In this document: positions 1 through 8,992 of the stretch, piece by piece
How positions within the stretch are numbered: the first letter of the stretch is position 1
How the letters are laid out: each line of letters begins with the position of its first letter
NCBI GenBank assembly: GCA_020630875.1
Contig: JAHDIH010000007.1
Coordinates: 158,403 to 222,402, forward strand
Origin: Deltaproteobacteria bacterium
GTDB lineage: Bacteria > Myxococcota_A > Polyangia > Haliangiales > Haliangiaceae
Direction: 5' to 3'
DNA: 64,000 bases
Program-made: the position numbers and the translations under genes
The notes under the pieces: model-generated
Told to the model about the DNA's origin: nothing
Seen by the model: only the letters and a program-made list of their open reading frames with translations
The model's database searches: none

Positions 1-228
1 GGAAGCTTTGCCACTTTGATAAAACGTTGCAATGCCCGAACTGCTTACCTTCTCCACTTTGGTAATCCGCTTTTTCTTCTTCTTCTTTTTCTTTGGAGGC
101 TTAGGGGGGAACGTAGAAGACGGTGACTTAGGCGGTGAAGGCGATGAAGGCGATGAAGGCGATGAAGGCGGTGAAGGATTAGCACAACCAACAAGTAAAA
201 CTCCGAGTACGACCCACCACTTAACCAT
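1..228 (-). CDS. Pro/Ser- and Lys-rich lipoprotein, cut by window edge
   Basis: An ATG on the minus strand at 228 opens a frame that stays open for 76 codons to base 1, so only the N-terminal part is visible. Residues 1-15 form a lipoprotein signal ending in the lipobox LLVGC. Next comes a low-complexity stretch of SPP/SSP units, encoded by a 9-bp direct repeat at about 131-177, then a PPKPP segment and a run of eight lysines. The composition suggests an extended, surface-anchored linker or tether. No family is recognised and the C-terminal domain lies outside the window. Confidence 0.6.
   Translation of the reverse strand, partial: MVKWWVVLGVLLVGCANPSPPSSPSSPSSPSPPKSPSSTFPPKPPKKKKKKKKRITKVEKVSSSGIATFYQSGKAS
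131..177. repeat. 9-bp tandem repeats within lipoprotein gene
   Basis: Four to five imperfect copies of CGATGAAGG / CGGTGAAGG stand in tandem. In the minus-strand gene they encode the alternating Ser-Ser-Pro and Ser-Pro-Pro linker. The unit is three codons, so copy-number change keeps the frame. Confidence 0.7.
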
Positions 229-343
229 GCTGTATAAGTTAGCTCATGGTTGGTCATGGGGCCACAATTCCGAATTTCTAATCAAAGATATGAGTTCAGA
301 CGACCCCAGGACCACTGAAAGTGCATGGGAGATTGCCCGTTAA

Positions 344-1312
344 TTACTTTAGGGAGTCGAAACAAAGCTTGAGCTTACGAATGTCGTTTCGACGATAGGA
401 GTAAGTCTTTTCGAAACATTCTCTACTGCCTGAGGACTCCGTTTTGGGCAAATTGATTGTTTCTGAAGTTCGTCCCGCAATTTTTCCATCCGGCCAATAC
501 AGAAGCGTTTCCGGCTTCAACGTTTTATTGCTTCCACCACCTCCTCCACTCAGCCCGCCAACGGCACCTGTCGTTCTGGGTGCAATAGCGAGAAGCTGTG
601 AGCACCGCTGGGTCGACTTAACTAAACTTTGCTCGTCTTTGGCTTCGATGACCTCAACGTTCATCGAGCTGAAATGTCGGCCGGAACGTTTATCTAGTCG
701 AAGCGGCCCCATCACGACCAAACCAGATTTTAGATCGCTGTCGACCAGAAAACGATCGGTTGAAACCTCTCCTTTAGGGGTAATTGCGACGGGGTAGTAC
801 CAACCGATTTTATTAGTTGGAATCGTCGCAACGAACTGGACGTTATGGTGCGTAATCCAGCGTCGGTGTGCTGCAGAAGGCATCGTTCCCACCGGTAGCC
901 CTGGAAGTAGCGTATAGCCGGTTCCGTCTTGAAAAGAAGTAGTAACCTTCTGCAATAACACTGGAAAAGCCTCGTTCTTTTTAGTCCAAAAACGGACTCT
1001 AAGCTTTCTAAAGTTCGACAAACTATCCACGCATTGCTTCTCTTTGCCAGGGATGGTTTCTACTTGCATCCAGTTTCCGTCGGTCTTGATAAGTCGATAC
1101 GCTCGGGCGTAGTGCGGACTCTCTGCCTTCCCTTTTGCGAAGCTTTGGTCCACAAGCAAGGTGGATTCGTCAACGCTTTGGTAAAGCGATGCGTCAGCCT
1201 TAAGAAGCACATAGCCTCTTTCGGTTACTACGGGCTTATCAATTTTGGTCGGCCACTTCTCGGAAGTTGCACACGCCCCAATTAAAACCAAAACCATTGC
1301 ACGAAGCAGCAT
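344..1312 (-). CDS. Hypothetical lipoprotein
   Basis: A 322-residue protein with a short signal peptide ending in LIGAC, so it is probably lipidated at Cys14 (Met6 is an alternative start). The mature part is mixed alpha/beta in character with no recognised domain; a Gly-rich GGLSGGGGGS linker lies near residue 255, followed by a C-terminal segment with two cysteines. It follows the upstream minus-strand gene order toward the lipoprotein at 1-228 but is separated from it by 115 bp. Function is unknown; the envelope location is the only supported inference. Confidence 0.65.
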   Translation of the reverse strand: MLLRAMVLVLIGACATSEKWPTKIDKPVVTERGYVLLKADASLYQSVDESTLLVDQSFAKGKAESPHYARAYRLIKTDGNWMQVETIPGKEKQCVDSLSNFRKLRVRFWTKKNEAFPVLLQKVTTSFQDGTGYTLLPGLPVGTMPSAAHRRWITHHNVQFVATIPTNKIGWYYPVAITPKGEVSTDRFLVDSDLKSGLVVMGPLRLDKRSGRHFSSMNVEVIEAKDEQSLVKSTQRCSQLLAIAPRTTGAVGGLSGGGGGSNKTLKPETLLYWPDGKIAGRTSETINLPKTESSGSRECFEKTYSYRRNDIRKLKLCFDSLK

Positions 1313-1456
1313 TACGCAAACCTAAGCCAAAGCACGCATTACGCCAAGAATGAAGTTGCTTTCAGACTCAAAACCGACTTTGAATCGTCGTCGGCAGCAA
1401 TCGCTACCCCCTACGTCTTTTACCTTGGGTTGGTTTAAGTACACTCCGTCAGAATC

Positions 1457-3418
1457 ATGAGTAAAAGTGGCGACCATCAACCAGTTGTACCAGCGTCCCA
1501 ATCGCTGCCTGAACTAACCATTCCCGTCCTTATCCTTGGGGTCGTATTGTCCATTGTGTTGGGGGCCGCAAACACCTACCTAGGACTCTTCGCCGGAATG
1601 ACCGTATCCGCATCAATTCCTGCAGCGGTGATTGCCATGGCGGCACTAAAACCTTTGAAAGGAAATATCCTGCAAAACAATGCGGTGCAAACCGCGGCTT
1701 CCGCCGGGGAGTCTCTCGCAGCGGGAATTATTTTCACCATGCCGGCGCTGGTAATGATGGACGCCTGGGATACGTTCAATTATTTGGAAACCACTCTTAT
1801 TGCTGTCTTTGGTGGTTTCCTCGGCGTCCTTTTCACCATTCCACTACGTCGCGCGCTAATCACTGGCGGAGAGCTTCAGTTCCCAGAAGGTGTAGCCACG
1901 GCAGAAGTGCTTAAGGTGGGGCAGTCTGGCAAAGGCGGCATCAAATTAATCGGTATTGGCGCAGCCATTGGTTCGTTATTCAAATTCGGCAGCGGTTCGG
2001 GACTTGCGCTGTGGCACGAAACCGCTGCTGCTGCCGCCAACTTTAAAGGTGCCATTTGGTACGCGGGAACGAATCTCTCTCCTGCCTTGGTCGGGGTGGG
2101 CTACATCGTAAAATTGAACATTGCCATTGTGGTAGTGATGGGCGGAGTTCTCAACTGGTACATTGTAATTCCACTTTTGAGTGAGCTTGCAGATAAAGAA
2201 GCGATTGCGATAAAGCTTGCCGAAATCCACAGAACAACTCCTGACGCATTCTCGTCCCAGGCTCTTGCCGGAGAAATTTGGAGTGGCAAAACAGCAATTA
2301 ACGGTACTGGCACGCGCTTTCTGGGAGTAGGGGCGATGCTTGTGGGAGGATTGTTCGCGGTCATTAAACTGCGCGATTCTCTTGTTAGCGGAATCAAAAC
2401 ATCCCTAGAGGCCTACAAAAATAAAGACAACGGAGCCGAAGTTCCAAGAACCGAGCGGGACACACCAATGAACTTGGTCCTTATCTCCTCACTCCTCATG
2501 CTCATTCCGCTTTTCTTCTTGTTCCACTACTTCACCGATCGCATCGGAATATCCATACTCATGAGTTTCTTTGTGCTGGTATTCGGGTTTCTATTTTCCG
2601 CCGTCGCCGCCTACATGGCCGGACTCGTTGGCTCCAGTCATAATCCTATCTCTGGCGTGACCATTTGTACGATTCTTCTATCCGCGCTGATCATGTTTCT
2701 AATGAAAATGGACGCCCAAGCAGGCCCGGTTGCTGCCATTCTCATTGGTGCGGTGGTGTGCTGCGCAGCCGCCCTCGGAGGTGACAATATGCAAGATCTA
2801 AAAGCCGGCCATCTCGTCGGCTCCACTCCTTTTAAGCTTCAAATCATGCAGCTTCTGGGAGTGCTCGCCGCTGCCATGGTCCTTGCTCCCATTCTTAACA
2901 TGCTGCACGAAGCCTACGTCATCGGTAGTTCTAAACTATCCGCACCGCAAGGTACGCTGATGAGCTACGTAGCCAAAGGACCTTACGAAGGTTTGCCGTG
3001 GACCTTGGTATTCATTGGCGCCATCTTCGCCGTCATGGCGATTCTCATCGATAAAGTACTTGAGCAATCTAACGCGACTTTTCGCGTCCCAGTACTCGCT
3101 TTGGCCGTAGGCATTTACCTGCCGCTAGAACTCACGGTACCGATTCTAATCGGCGGCATCCTTCACTCTCTCATCACCCGTAAATCAACCGACGAACAAA
3201 AAGGACTACTTCTTGCTGCGGGTATCATCACAGGAGAAGCCCTGCTTGGAATTCTACTCGCCGTACCAATTGCCATCACCAAACAAAAAGACTTTTTCTC
3301 CATGGGTGATTCCTTAAAGGGGCTGCACCAAACGGTGTCTCCTCAGCTTATTGGTTTGGTGTTGCTGACGGTAGTCTGCTATTTCTTTTACAAAGTCTGC
3401 ACAAAGACTAACGAATAA
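1457..3418 (+). CDS. OPT family oligopeptide transporter
   Basis: A 653-residue, highly hydrophobic protein with about 14-16 membrane segments. The N-terminal QTAASAGESLAAG block and the C-terminal block GGDNMQDLKAGHLVG followed by STPFK are hallmarks of the OPT (oligopeptide/metal-chelate transporter) family, so it should import peptides or related compounds by proton symport in the inner membrane. Length is normal for bacterial OPT proteins. It starts at an ATG without a strong ribosome-binding site and ends 11 bp inside the convergent gene at 3408-3827. The substrate cannot be told from sequence. Confidence 0.9.
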   Translation: MSKSGDHQPVVPASQSLPELTIPVLILGVVLSIVLGAANTYLGLFAGMTVSASIPAAVIAMAALKPLKGNILQNNAVQTAASAGESLAAGIIFTMPALVMMDAWDTFNYLETTLIAVFGGFLGVLFTIPLRRALITGGELQFPEGVATAEVLKVGQSGKGGIKLIGIGAAIGSLFKFGSGSGLALWHETAAAAANFKGAIWYAGTNLSPALVGVGYIVKLNIAIVVVMGGVLNWYIVIPLLSELADKEAIAIKLAEIHRTTPDAFSSQALAGEIWSGKTAINGTGTRFLGVGAMLVGGLFAVIKLRDSLVSGIKTSLEAYKNKDNGAEVPRTERDTPMNLVLISSLLMLIPLFFLFHYFTDRIGISILMSFFVLVFGFLFSAVAAYMAGLVGSSHNPISGVTICTILLSALIMFLMKMDAQAGPVAAILIGAVVCCAAALGGDNMQDLKAGHLVGSTPFKLQIMQLLGVLAAAMVLAPILNMLHEAYVIGSSKLSAPQGTLMSYVAKGPYEGLPWTLVFIGAIFAVMAILIDKVLEQSNATFRVPVLALAVGIYLPLELTVPILIGGILHSLITRKSTDEQKGLLLAAGIITGEALLGILLAVPIAITKQKDFFSMGDSLKGLHQTVSPQLIGLVLLTVVCYFFYKVCTKTNE

Positions 3419-3827
3419 AGTCTCTCTTAAAGTTTTTGGTCAGCATGATCAAACACATGAAAGGGAACATCAAAAATAGCAAATCTGGAACGTGAAAGCG
3501 TCCCTGCCAGACGATGGCAATAATGGTGACTGCGATATGGGCAAGTGCCACAAAGATCCCCAAAAACCATGCCCACTTGCGTTGTTGTAAGTAGCCAATC
3601 GCGGCAATCACCATGAGCAGCGCGATGACGATCATAGCGATGGCTAGAAAATGCTGACCATCTACATTGTAGACGTTGTCCATTTTTCCGCGCCATTGTT
3701 CGATTGCGACGAGTTGGCGAATGCGGTCAATATTTTGCCAGGTATTGCTGAACAGAAGCGCAAACAAGCCGGCGAATACAAAGTTAAAAATGGCGAGGGT
3801 CGATAAGCCAGCGGGACGTTTACTCAT
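3408..3827 (-). CDS. Small four-TM membrane protein
   Basis: A 139-residue protein with hydrophobic segments near residues 11-29, 56-76, 82-107 and 114-130, and a basic C-terminus. It has the look of a small integral membrane protein with both ends in the cytoplasm. No conserved functional motif was recognised. It is convergent with, and overlaps by 11 bp, the OPT transporter. Function unknown. Confidence 0.65.
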   Translation of the reverse strand: MSKRPAGLSTLAIFNFVFAGLFALLFSNTWQNIDRIRQLVAIEQWRGKMDNVYNVDGQHFLAIAMIVIALLMVIAAIGYLQQRKWAWFLGIFVALAHIAVTIIAIVWQGRFHVPDLLFLMFPFMCLIMLTKNFKRDFIR

Positions 3828-3953
3828 CCTTTAGTAGTAGCGGTACTGCCATTCATGTGCAAGTGATTTTGTTCGCTAGCATCTGTAGCTTCCCGTTAAC
3901 ATTTGTAGTGTTCTCCGCTAGCTCTCCCCCGAGATACGAGTAGACTGACCGAG

Positions 3954-4859
3954 ATGGCCTACTTTCTAAGTTACGCTGCATGCGCGCTAATCTGGGGAAC
4001 CACCTGGATTGCCATCCGCGTTTGCATTGGTGGTGAATCAGGTTGGCCAACGTTCTCTGCCGCCATGTGCAGGTTCCTTGCCGCGGCGCTAATTTTATGG
4101 GGCTTAACCTTCACCCAAAGATTACCACTTCCACCAAAGAGCAAGTGGCTGCCGCTCTTAGGGGCCGGACTAGTAAACGGCGCCGGCTACTGCCTCATTT
4201 ACTTTGCAGAACAAACCATCACCGGAGCGTCTGCTGCCGTAGTCTATGCCATTCAACCCCTCATCATTGCCGCCATACTCGCAGCGATTGGGCTTGAACA
4301 AGTTCGAAGGTCGCAAGTGATACTTTTGACTGTTGCGGCTTGCGGCATAGGACTTGTGTTCGCGGGCAAGGCTTCTGTCTCTAGTAGCCACGCCCTGGCA
4401 TTCACCGCAGTGGTTTGCGCCGTATCGCTAGGGGCCGTTTACACCATTCTACTTAAGAAGCTAACCAAAGAAGGTCATCCCTTAGCCTCCACATCATTTT
4501 TTATCACCGGTACTTTCATTCCTCCCGCGATGGTATGGCTTGCCTCCGGCGAGGCTGCAATGCCAAACCACTTTGACTGGAGCGTTTTCCTAGCGTTTCT
4601 GCATCTTACCCTTATGGGAACGGTCGTAGCCAAAACCCTCTATATTGTTTTAGTGAGACATGTGTCGTTACTAGTGGTCGCAACCCTGGTTTTTGTCACG
4701 CCCATCATCGCGCTTCTTGTTGACTTGGTCTTTGAACCTGACGCGCGACTCTTGCCAGTAGAGTGGCTTGGAATTTTCATCACCATCGCCTCGGTGGTAG
4801 TCAACTGGTGGTACTCCGCGCGAGTTAGCAAAATGGCTCTTCTCGGAGATAACGAGTAA
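3954..4859 (+). CDS. EamA/DMT family transporter
   Basis: A 301-residue protein with ten predicted membrane helices arranged as two EamA repeats. The first begins with CALIWGTTWIAIR, typical of drug/metabolite exporters. The family exports amino acids, nucleotides, drugs or other small metabolites from the cytoplasm; the substrate is not predictable here. It is monocistronic by spacing (126 bp upstream and over 80 bp downstream). Confidence 0.85.
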   Translation: MAYFLSYAACALIWGTTWIAIRVCIGGESGWPTFSAAMCRFLAAALILWGLTFTQRLPLPPKSKWLPLLGAGLVNGAGYCLIYFAEQTITGASAAVVYAIQPLIIAAILAAIGLEQVRRSQVILLTVAACGIGLVFAGKASVSSSHALAFTAVVCAVSLGAVYTILLKKLTKEGHPLASTSFFITGTFIPPAMVWLASGEAAMPNHFDWSVFLAFLHLTLMGTVVAKTLYIVLVRHVSLLVVATLVFVTPIIALLVDLVFEPDARLLPVEWLGIFITIASVVVNWWYSARVSKMALLGDNE

Positions 4860-4946
4860 CCAATTGATTTTTCATGTAGGTTTTGCCACTGCACAAGCAG
4901 CTCGTTTGCAATAGATCACAAGCGTCGCATAGTGTACGTTCCCACC

Positions 4947-5360
4947 ATGAAGTTTGAAGAATCGATTCAAGTTGCGTCCCCGCCAGAAAAAGTATTTTCC
5001 GTGTACAGTGAGGTCAGTAAGTGGCCTGAGTGGGATGAAGATGTAGTATCAGCTTCTCTCGAAGGAGAATTCCAACGTGGAGCGACTGGCAAATTGAAAC
5101 CCAAAGGCGCTCCTACTTCAAAAATTAAGTTGATTGAGGTCACCCCCAATAAATCTTTCACGGTCGAGTGCAAACTTCCCCTTTGTAAAATGCATTTCAT
5201 TCATGAACTCACCGACTCTGGAAACGGCACTACGGTGAAAAACGTCCTTGAATTTTCAGGGTTTGCAGCTCCTTTATTCGGGAGAATGATGGGCAAAGGC
5301 ATCGCCAAAACAATGCCTAGCTCTCTTCAGGGACTAAAGAGCTACATAGAAAGCAAGTAG
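4947..5360 (+). CDS. SRPBCC (polyketide cyclase/START-like) protein
   Basis: A protein of about 137 residues with the SRPBCC pattern: an initial beta-strand (ESIQVASPPEKVFSV), the motif SKWPEWDEDV, alternating strands, and a long C-terminal helix. The family forms a hydrophobic ligand-binding cavity and can act as cyclase, dehydratase or lipid carrier. The ATG at 4947 was chosen; an in-frame GTG at 4932 would add five residues. It lies just upstream of ssrA and is probably part of the conserved flank. Confidence 0.75.
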   Translation: MKFEESIQVASPPEKVFSVYSEVSKWPEWDEDVVSASLEGEFQRGATGKLKPKGAPTSKIKLIEVTPNKSFTVECKLPLCKMHFIHELTDSGNGTTVKNVLEFSGFAAPLFGRMMGKGIAKTMPSSLQGLKSYIESK

Positions 5361-5444
5361 CAGCGCATTCCAGACTTCAAACGCGCATTCCCCCTTTACA
5401 AGCTCCCATCTTGGCCTCATATTGGTTGGGTTCTTTGAAAATTT

Positions 5445-5811
5445 GGGGGCGAATTGGCTTCGACGGGGTTAGTGAAGTCTTAGCTGCGTGTCGTGGTGCC
5501 GGTGGCCACGTAAAAACCGGTAAACAAGTAACTGCAAATGACAACAATGTTGTGAGCCCAGTTGCTCTAGCTGCTTAATTATTAAGTAGCGCGGTGCTCT
5601 AGAGTTTACGTCTGGAGCTTTAAAGCACTGTTATTAATCAGACTAGCGATGAGGAAGGTCACAGGCCTCAAAGCGAAAACAAGAGGTGACTCGCGATTAA
5701 ACTAGGTTGTTAGCCATCGGGTTTAATTTGTTAAATTTAAATGACTAACTACACACGTAGATGCTTTTTTGGAACTGATTGCGGACCCGGGTTCGACTCC
5801 CGGCGCCTCCA
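5445..5811 (+). ncRNA. ssrA: tmRNA (ssrA)
   Basis: The 5' end GGGGGCG (5445-5451) pairs with the 3' acceptor strand CGCCTCC (5804-5810), and the GAATTGGCTTCGACGGGG block is the conserved tmRNA 5' domain. The tag frame is GCA at 5534 through TAA at 5576-5578 and encodes ANDNNVVSPVALAA, ending in the ALAA protease-recognition motif. The 3' T-arm GGTTCGACTCC and discriminator A are present; CCA is not encoded. The 3' end is an integration site: its last 62 bp recur at 27666-27727 and its last 20 bp at 21521, so this 3' end was probably supplied by an island. Confidence 0.95.
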
Positions 5812-5842
5812 CCCTTATTTTCTTTTAATATCGATCACTTGC
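5792..5842 (+). other. attL of island 1 (ssrA 3' end copy 1)
   Basis: The ssrA T-arm/acceptor end followed by CCCTTATTTTCTTTT and, after 5 bp, CGATCACTTGC. The same 51 bp recur at 21521-21571 with only five differing bases. It borders the integrase gene directly, the usual arrangement for a tmRNA-targeting island. Confidence 0.8.
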
Positions 5843-5868
5843 ACAGATTTAGGTGCAGGTGATTTTGG

Positions 5869-6968
5869 TCATTGCAGCAACGTTGCAATAAAATTCTCAT
5901 CGAGCGCTGCCACCGCATCATGCTTAATCTCAGGACTGAGATGGGCGTAACGCATTGTCATTTGGATCGTCGAGTGACCTAGTAGTTGCGTTGCTTTTAT
6001 CGTCTGCTTTCGCATCACGAGGCGACTTGCGAAGGTATGCCTTAGCGTATGAGGAGAAACTTCTCGAACTCCGGCTCTCCGGCAAGCTCTTGCCAGTGCC
6101 TTGCGTAGCTGATGACGTGAATGTGGCAAACCATCACTGCGCTGAAAGACCAGTTTTCCGTCTTGTGGCATGCGCATCAATGCGTCTATCGCGGCCCGAT
6201 TGAGTGGAATGGTTCGCACAGACCGCTTAGATTTCGGCGAGGTCATCTCGCCACGGACCCAATTGTGAACCACTCGCAACTCCCTACGCTGCAAGTCAAC
6301 GCTTTCCCAATGTAGACCTAACAGCTCACCACATCGCATACCGGTATTCAAAGCAACAGTGATTATCGGCTGCCAGTGCGGCTCGCTTGCGAGAATTACA
6401 AGTCGTGATTCCTCAAAGCTAAGGAAGTCCCACTTGCTCTGACCAGCTCGAGGCCGGTCAAACTCTGGAACTGCCTCAATAAGTTCTCGTTTGTGCGCAT
6501 GCACTAGCACCTGACGAATGTAGGATAAGTGGTTCTGCACCGTTTTGGGAGAAAGTCCTGAGGCCTTAGGAGCGCCAGGTTTGCGAAGCTTAAGCAACAC
6601 GTAGTCACTCAGCTCCACATAACCAATCTCTTGGAGCATAAGCTCCCCAAGCTGTGGCAGAATATGAACACGAAGGGCGGACTCCATACACTGATAGTGT
6701 GAACGTTTACAATTGAGTTTCTTTCTCTCAAGCACGAGTGGTGCAAACTCGCTAAAGGTGGGGCACCCTCCTTTCTGGCAAACATTCCTCTTTTGGATTG
6801 TCTAGGCCGTTCATGCAGCGGTTGATGTGTTGTCTCTCAGCGTGCTGAGCCGCCACTTTGGTGTTGACCGGTGGAGTACCGCTAATTGACTTCTTACGCC
6901 CACAGGGCAAAGTAATGGTCTTGCGGTATCTCCATACGACCGTTTTTGTAATCACGATATGCTGGCAT
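5869..6968 (-). pseudogene. Tyrosine recombinase integrase, two frameshifts
   Basis: The C-terminal 288 residues (from about 6735) are intact and show the tyrosine-recombinase set: Arg in MRCGELLGL, Lys in the SKRSVR turn, HTLRH, the LLGHSTIQ histidine and the RYAHL tyrosine. The N-terminal arm/core-binding part continues upstream but in other frames. It starts MPAYRDYKNGR at 6968, shifts at about 6935 to WRYRKTITLPCGRKK, and shifts again in the GGGG run at 6760-6763 to PTFSEFAPLVLERKK. Each shift equals one extra base. The start overlaps the excisionase-like stop. It probably once integrated island 1 into ssrA; as read it is broken, unless the indels are assembly errors. Confidence 0.75.
5877..5893. 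repeat. 17-bp direct repeat, possible integrase arm site (left)
   Basis: GCAACGTTGCAATAAAA occurs here, inside the 3' end of the integrase gene, and again perfectly in the same orientation at 21393-21409 near the right end of island 1. The core GCAACGTTGC is palindromic. Position near both ends suggests arm-type integrase or accessory binding sites. Confidence 0.5.
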
Positions 6969-6969
6969 T

Positions 6970-7158
6970 CTATTTCTTTCCGAGCATTTCGCCATCCTGC
7001 ATCTCTAACCATCGCATAATTGCGGCGCGAGAGAAAAGGATTCTTCTGCCGACGCGGCGACAAGGAATTTCTCCCCTGCCAGCCGCTGCATACACCGTGT
7101 TCTTACTAAGGCCCAGGAGGTCCGCTAGCTCACGTACTGATATCAATAAACTACTCAT
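6970..7158 (-). CDS. Excisionase-like HTH protein
   Basis: A 62-residue protein with a MerR/Xis-type winged helix-turn-helix: ISVRELADLLGLSKNTVYAAAGRGEIPCRRVGRR reads, in shorter pieces, as helix (VRELADLLG), recognition helix (KNTVYAAAG) and wing (IPCRRVGRR). Such proteins bind attachment sites and steer integrase toward excision. The ATG at 7158 overlaps the stop of the helicase gene by 8 bp, so the genes are translationally coupled; the integrase ATG follows one base after its stop. The sequence split here is only for display. Confidence 0.75.
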   Translation of the reverse strand: MSSLLISVRELADLLGLSKNTVYAAAGRGEIPCRRVGRRILFSRAAIMRWLEMQDGEMLGKK

Positions 7159-8884
7159 TTTTTTCCACCACCTGATAAGAGTTGGAACCGCCACTTCGCT
7201 TGCTTTCAAGAACCCTGCCATCTACGACTCGGTTTCTTATTTTCTTGAGCTCGCTCCCCAATCTTGAAACAGAGAGATTTGTAAACCTCAGAAAAGGGCT
7301 TTCCATGCCAACAGCGTCGCTAAAAATATCACTTGCCTTAAACTTCTTGCCGTCAGTTTTAGCGAGTAACCAATCGTGTACTTGGCTGATCCACTCCTTA
7401 TCGTTGTCGGCAAAGCTCTTGACTTCATCTCGGTTATCAAGAATATCCATGCCGGTGAGCCATTCCAATGTACCGGTCACCAGACGGTACCACTCCTCAA
7501 ACGACCCAAGGGACCTGGCTGGTGGGGTGCCATGTAACCGGTAGGCAAGCAACATCGTCAAAGCTGCAGCCCTGTAAGTTTTCCACTCCTTTGTCGCGTA
7601 TTGTTTGATTGCTGGAAACAAAAAGTCCGTCCGACTCTCTGGGCTTTCCATCGAAGTTCGCATCTCGATGACTACAACACGTCGATTCATATCGTTCTGA
7701 AACTCTAGGTTATTTCCGGTACACGCCAAGACGGTCCTAAACGGACATCTTGCGATTTGAGAACGTCCGAGAACCCGATCGGTAATTGCTGAAGACGTTG
7801 CAATTTGCGCTAAGGGGCCATCCCCAAAAGCCCTTCTGACATTGTCAATAATTAGGGTAGGGGGGTTAAAAAGGGCATAAGAAAGTAGAGCCTTTCGTGT
7901 TTCGTCTTCTTTGAGCGGCTGGGTAGTTATCGGTGGTGGCTGCCCGATAACCGCTCTAGCCAAAGTATCAGTGAGGAGAGTTTTCCCTGTGCCTGGCGTG
8001 TTTGCAGAAGCACAGAAAATTGGGACATTACCTAAAATTCCAGGTCGAGCAACAATAGTCAACGGATAGGCGATTGCTCTCATGCGATCTGTTTCAGTGG
8101 CAAACGGAAAGTCGCTAGTGAGTTTCTTGAAAATCTGGAGTGCGTCATTCGCATCCTTTTTGGTAGGATGCTTTGGAATTTCAAGGGGGGAATCCTGCGA
8201 AGAATAGTAGCCCGACTTAGGATCAAACCCTGATTGATTGAATAGGCTGCCGTCACTTCTTAAGATGGCCGAAGGGACTACACCTTTAAGATATTGAAAT
8301 TTCGTCCTGTCTTGCTTTTCTAGAATACATTTGACGACATCTTTGGGGGGCCGTTTCCTTATCCACTTATTTTCTTCTTTAGTTGACCGGATCCGAAACT
8401 CCATGTGCTGATCAATATAAAGCTCCAACGACTCTAAATTGATCCGCATCATATGAGTCTCGCCAGATTCTCTATTCTCAAGAACTCGTGTTAAACCAGC
8501 GGGTCCATCAAATAGCTCCTGAGGGTTGAGCTGAATGAGAACGTTCTCGACTTTGTTCACGTTGTCGAACAAAGAATCGCTGAGGTATATCGGGGTGCGC
8601 ACGCTCTCCCCACTTTCTTGAAGAATTTGCTCCTTCGTTTTACCGGTAAGATGTGACTCGACATCGAGCGGCGAAACTATGTACCCATGGTCAGTTTTGA
8701 TGCCACGACCGCCATCCCTCTCGTGAGAAGTCGAGAAACAGAAACCTATATGCGGGTTGTCCGGCAAAGGATTATAACAGTCCTTATGCTCACGCACCGG
8801 GCATTGCCTCTCCTCGGTTTCTTCCAATGGGTGCTCAAAATTCCAGCGTTTCTCAGCAAGAGAATCGCCCATCATGTCCTCCAC
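7151..8884 (-). CDS. AAA+ replicative helicase-like protein of island
   Basis: A 577-residue protein with an N-terminal region containing three cysteines/histidines (CPVREHKDC, HIGFCFSTSH), a middle domain, a P-loop ATPase core with Walker A ANTPGTGKT, Walker B LIIDNV and sensor-like ACTGN, and a C-terminal winged-helix-like end. This fits the helicase half of primase-helicases used by plasmids, satellites and integrative elements. It lies in the same frame as the primase-like gene upstream, separated by two stops near G7/C7 runs, so the two may be one broken or slippage-joined polypeptide. Start taken at the ATG pair near 8884. Confidence 0.7.
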   Translation of the reverse strand: MEDMMGDSLAEKRWNFEHPLEETEERQCPVREHKDCYNPLPDNPHIGFCFSTSHERDGGRGIKTDHGYIVSPLDVESHLTGKTKEQILQESGESVRTPIYLSDSLFDNVNKVENVLIQLNPQELFDGPAGLTRVLENRESGETHMMRINLESLELYIDQHMEFRIRSTKEENKWIRKRPPKDVVKCILEKQDRTKFQYLKGVVPSAILRSDGSLFNQSGFDPKSGYYSSQDSPLEIPKHPTKKDANDALQIFKKLTSDFPFATETDRMRAIAYPLTIVARPGILGNVPIFCASANTPGTGKTLLTDTLARAVIGQPPPITTQPLKEDETRKALLSYALFNPPTLIIDNVRRAFGDGPLAQIATSSAITDRVLGRSQIARCPFRTVLACTGNNLEFQNDMNRRVVVIEMRTSMESPESRTDFLFPAIKQYATKEWKTYRAAALTMLLAYRLHGTPPARSLGSFEEWYRLVTGTLEWLTGMDILDNRDEVKSFADNDKEWISQVHDWLLAKTDGKKFKASDIFSDAVGMESPFLRFTNLSVSRLGSELKKIRNRVVDGRVLESKRSGGSNSYQVVEKNE

Positions 8885-8992
8885 CGTCAGCTCGCTGAAC
8901 AGGCTGTTATCATTCGATGGTTTATGTTGCTGGGGGGGAGGGGGCTATCTAAAGAGAAAAAAGAATTGGAAATAATCTCCACCTCGGCGGTC

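Noticed and set aside
131..177. CRISPR-like tandem repeat
   Set aside because: A 9-bp unit without spacers that codes a Ser-Pro linker; no CRISPR array or cas gene was seen anywhere.
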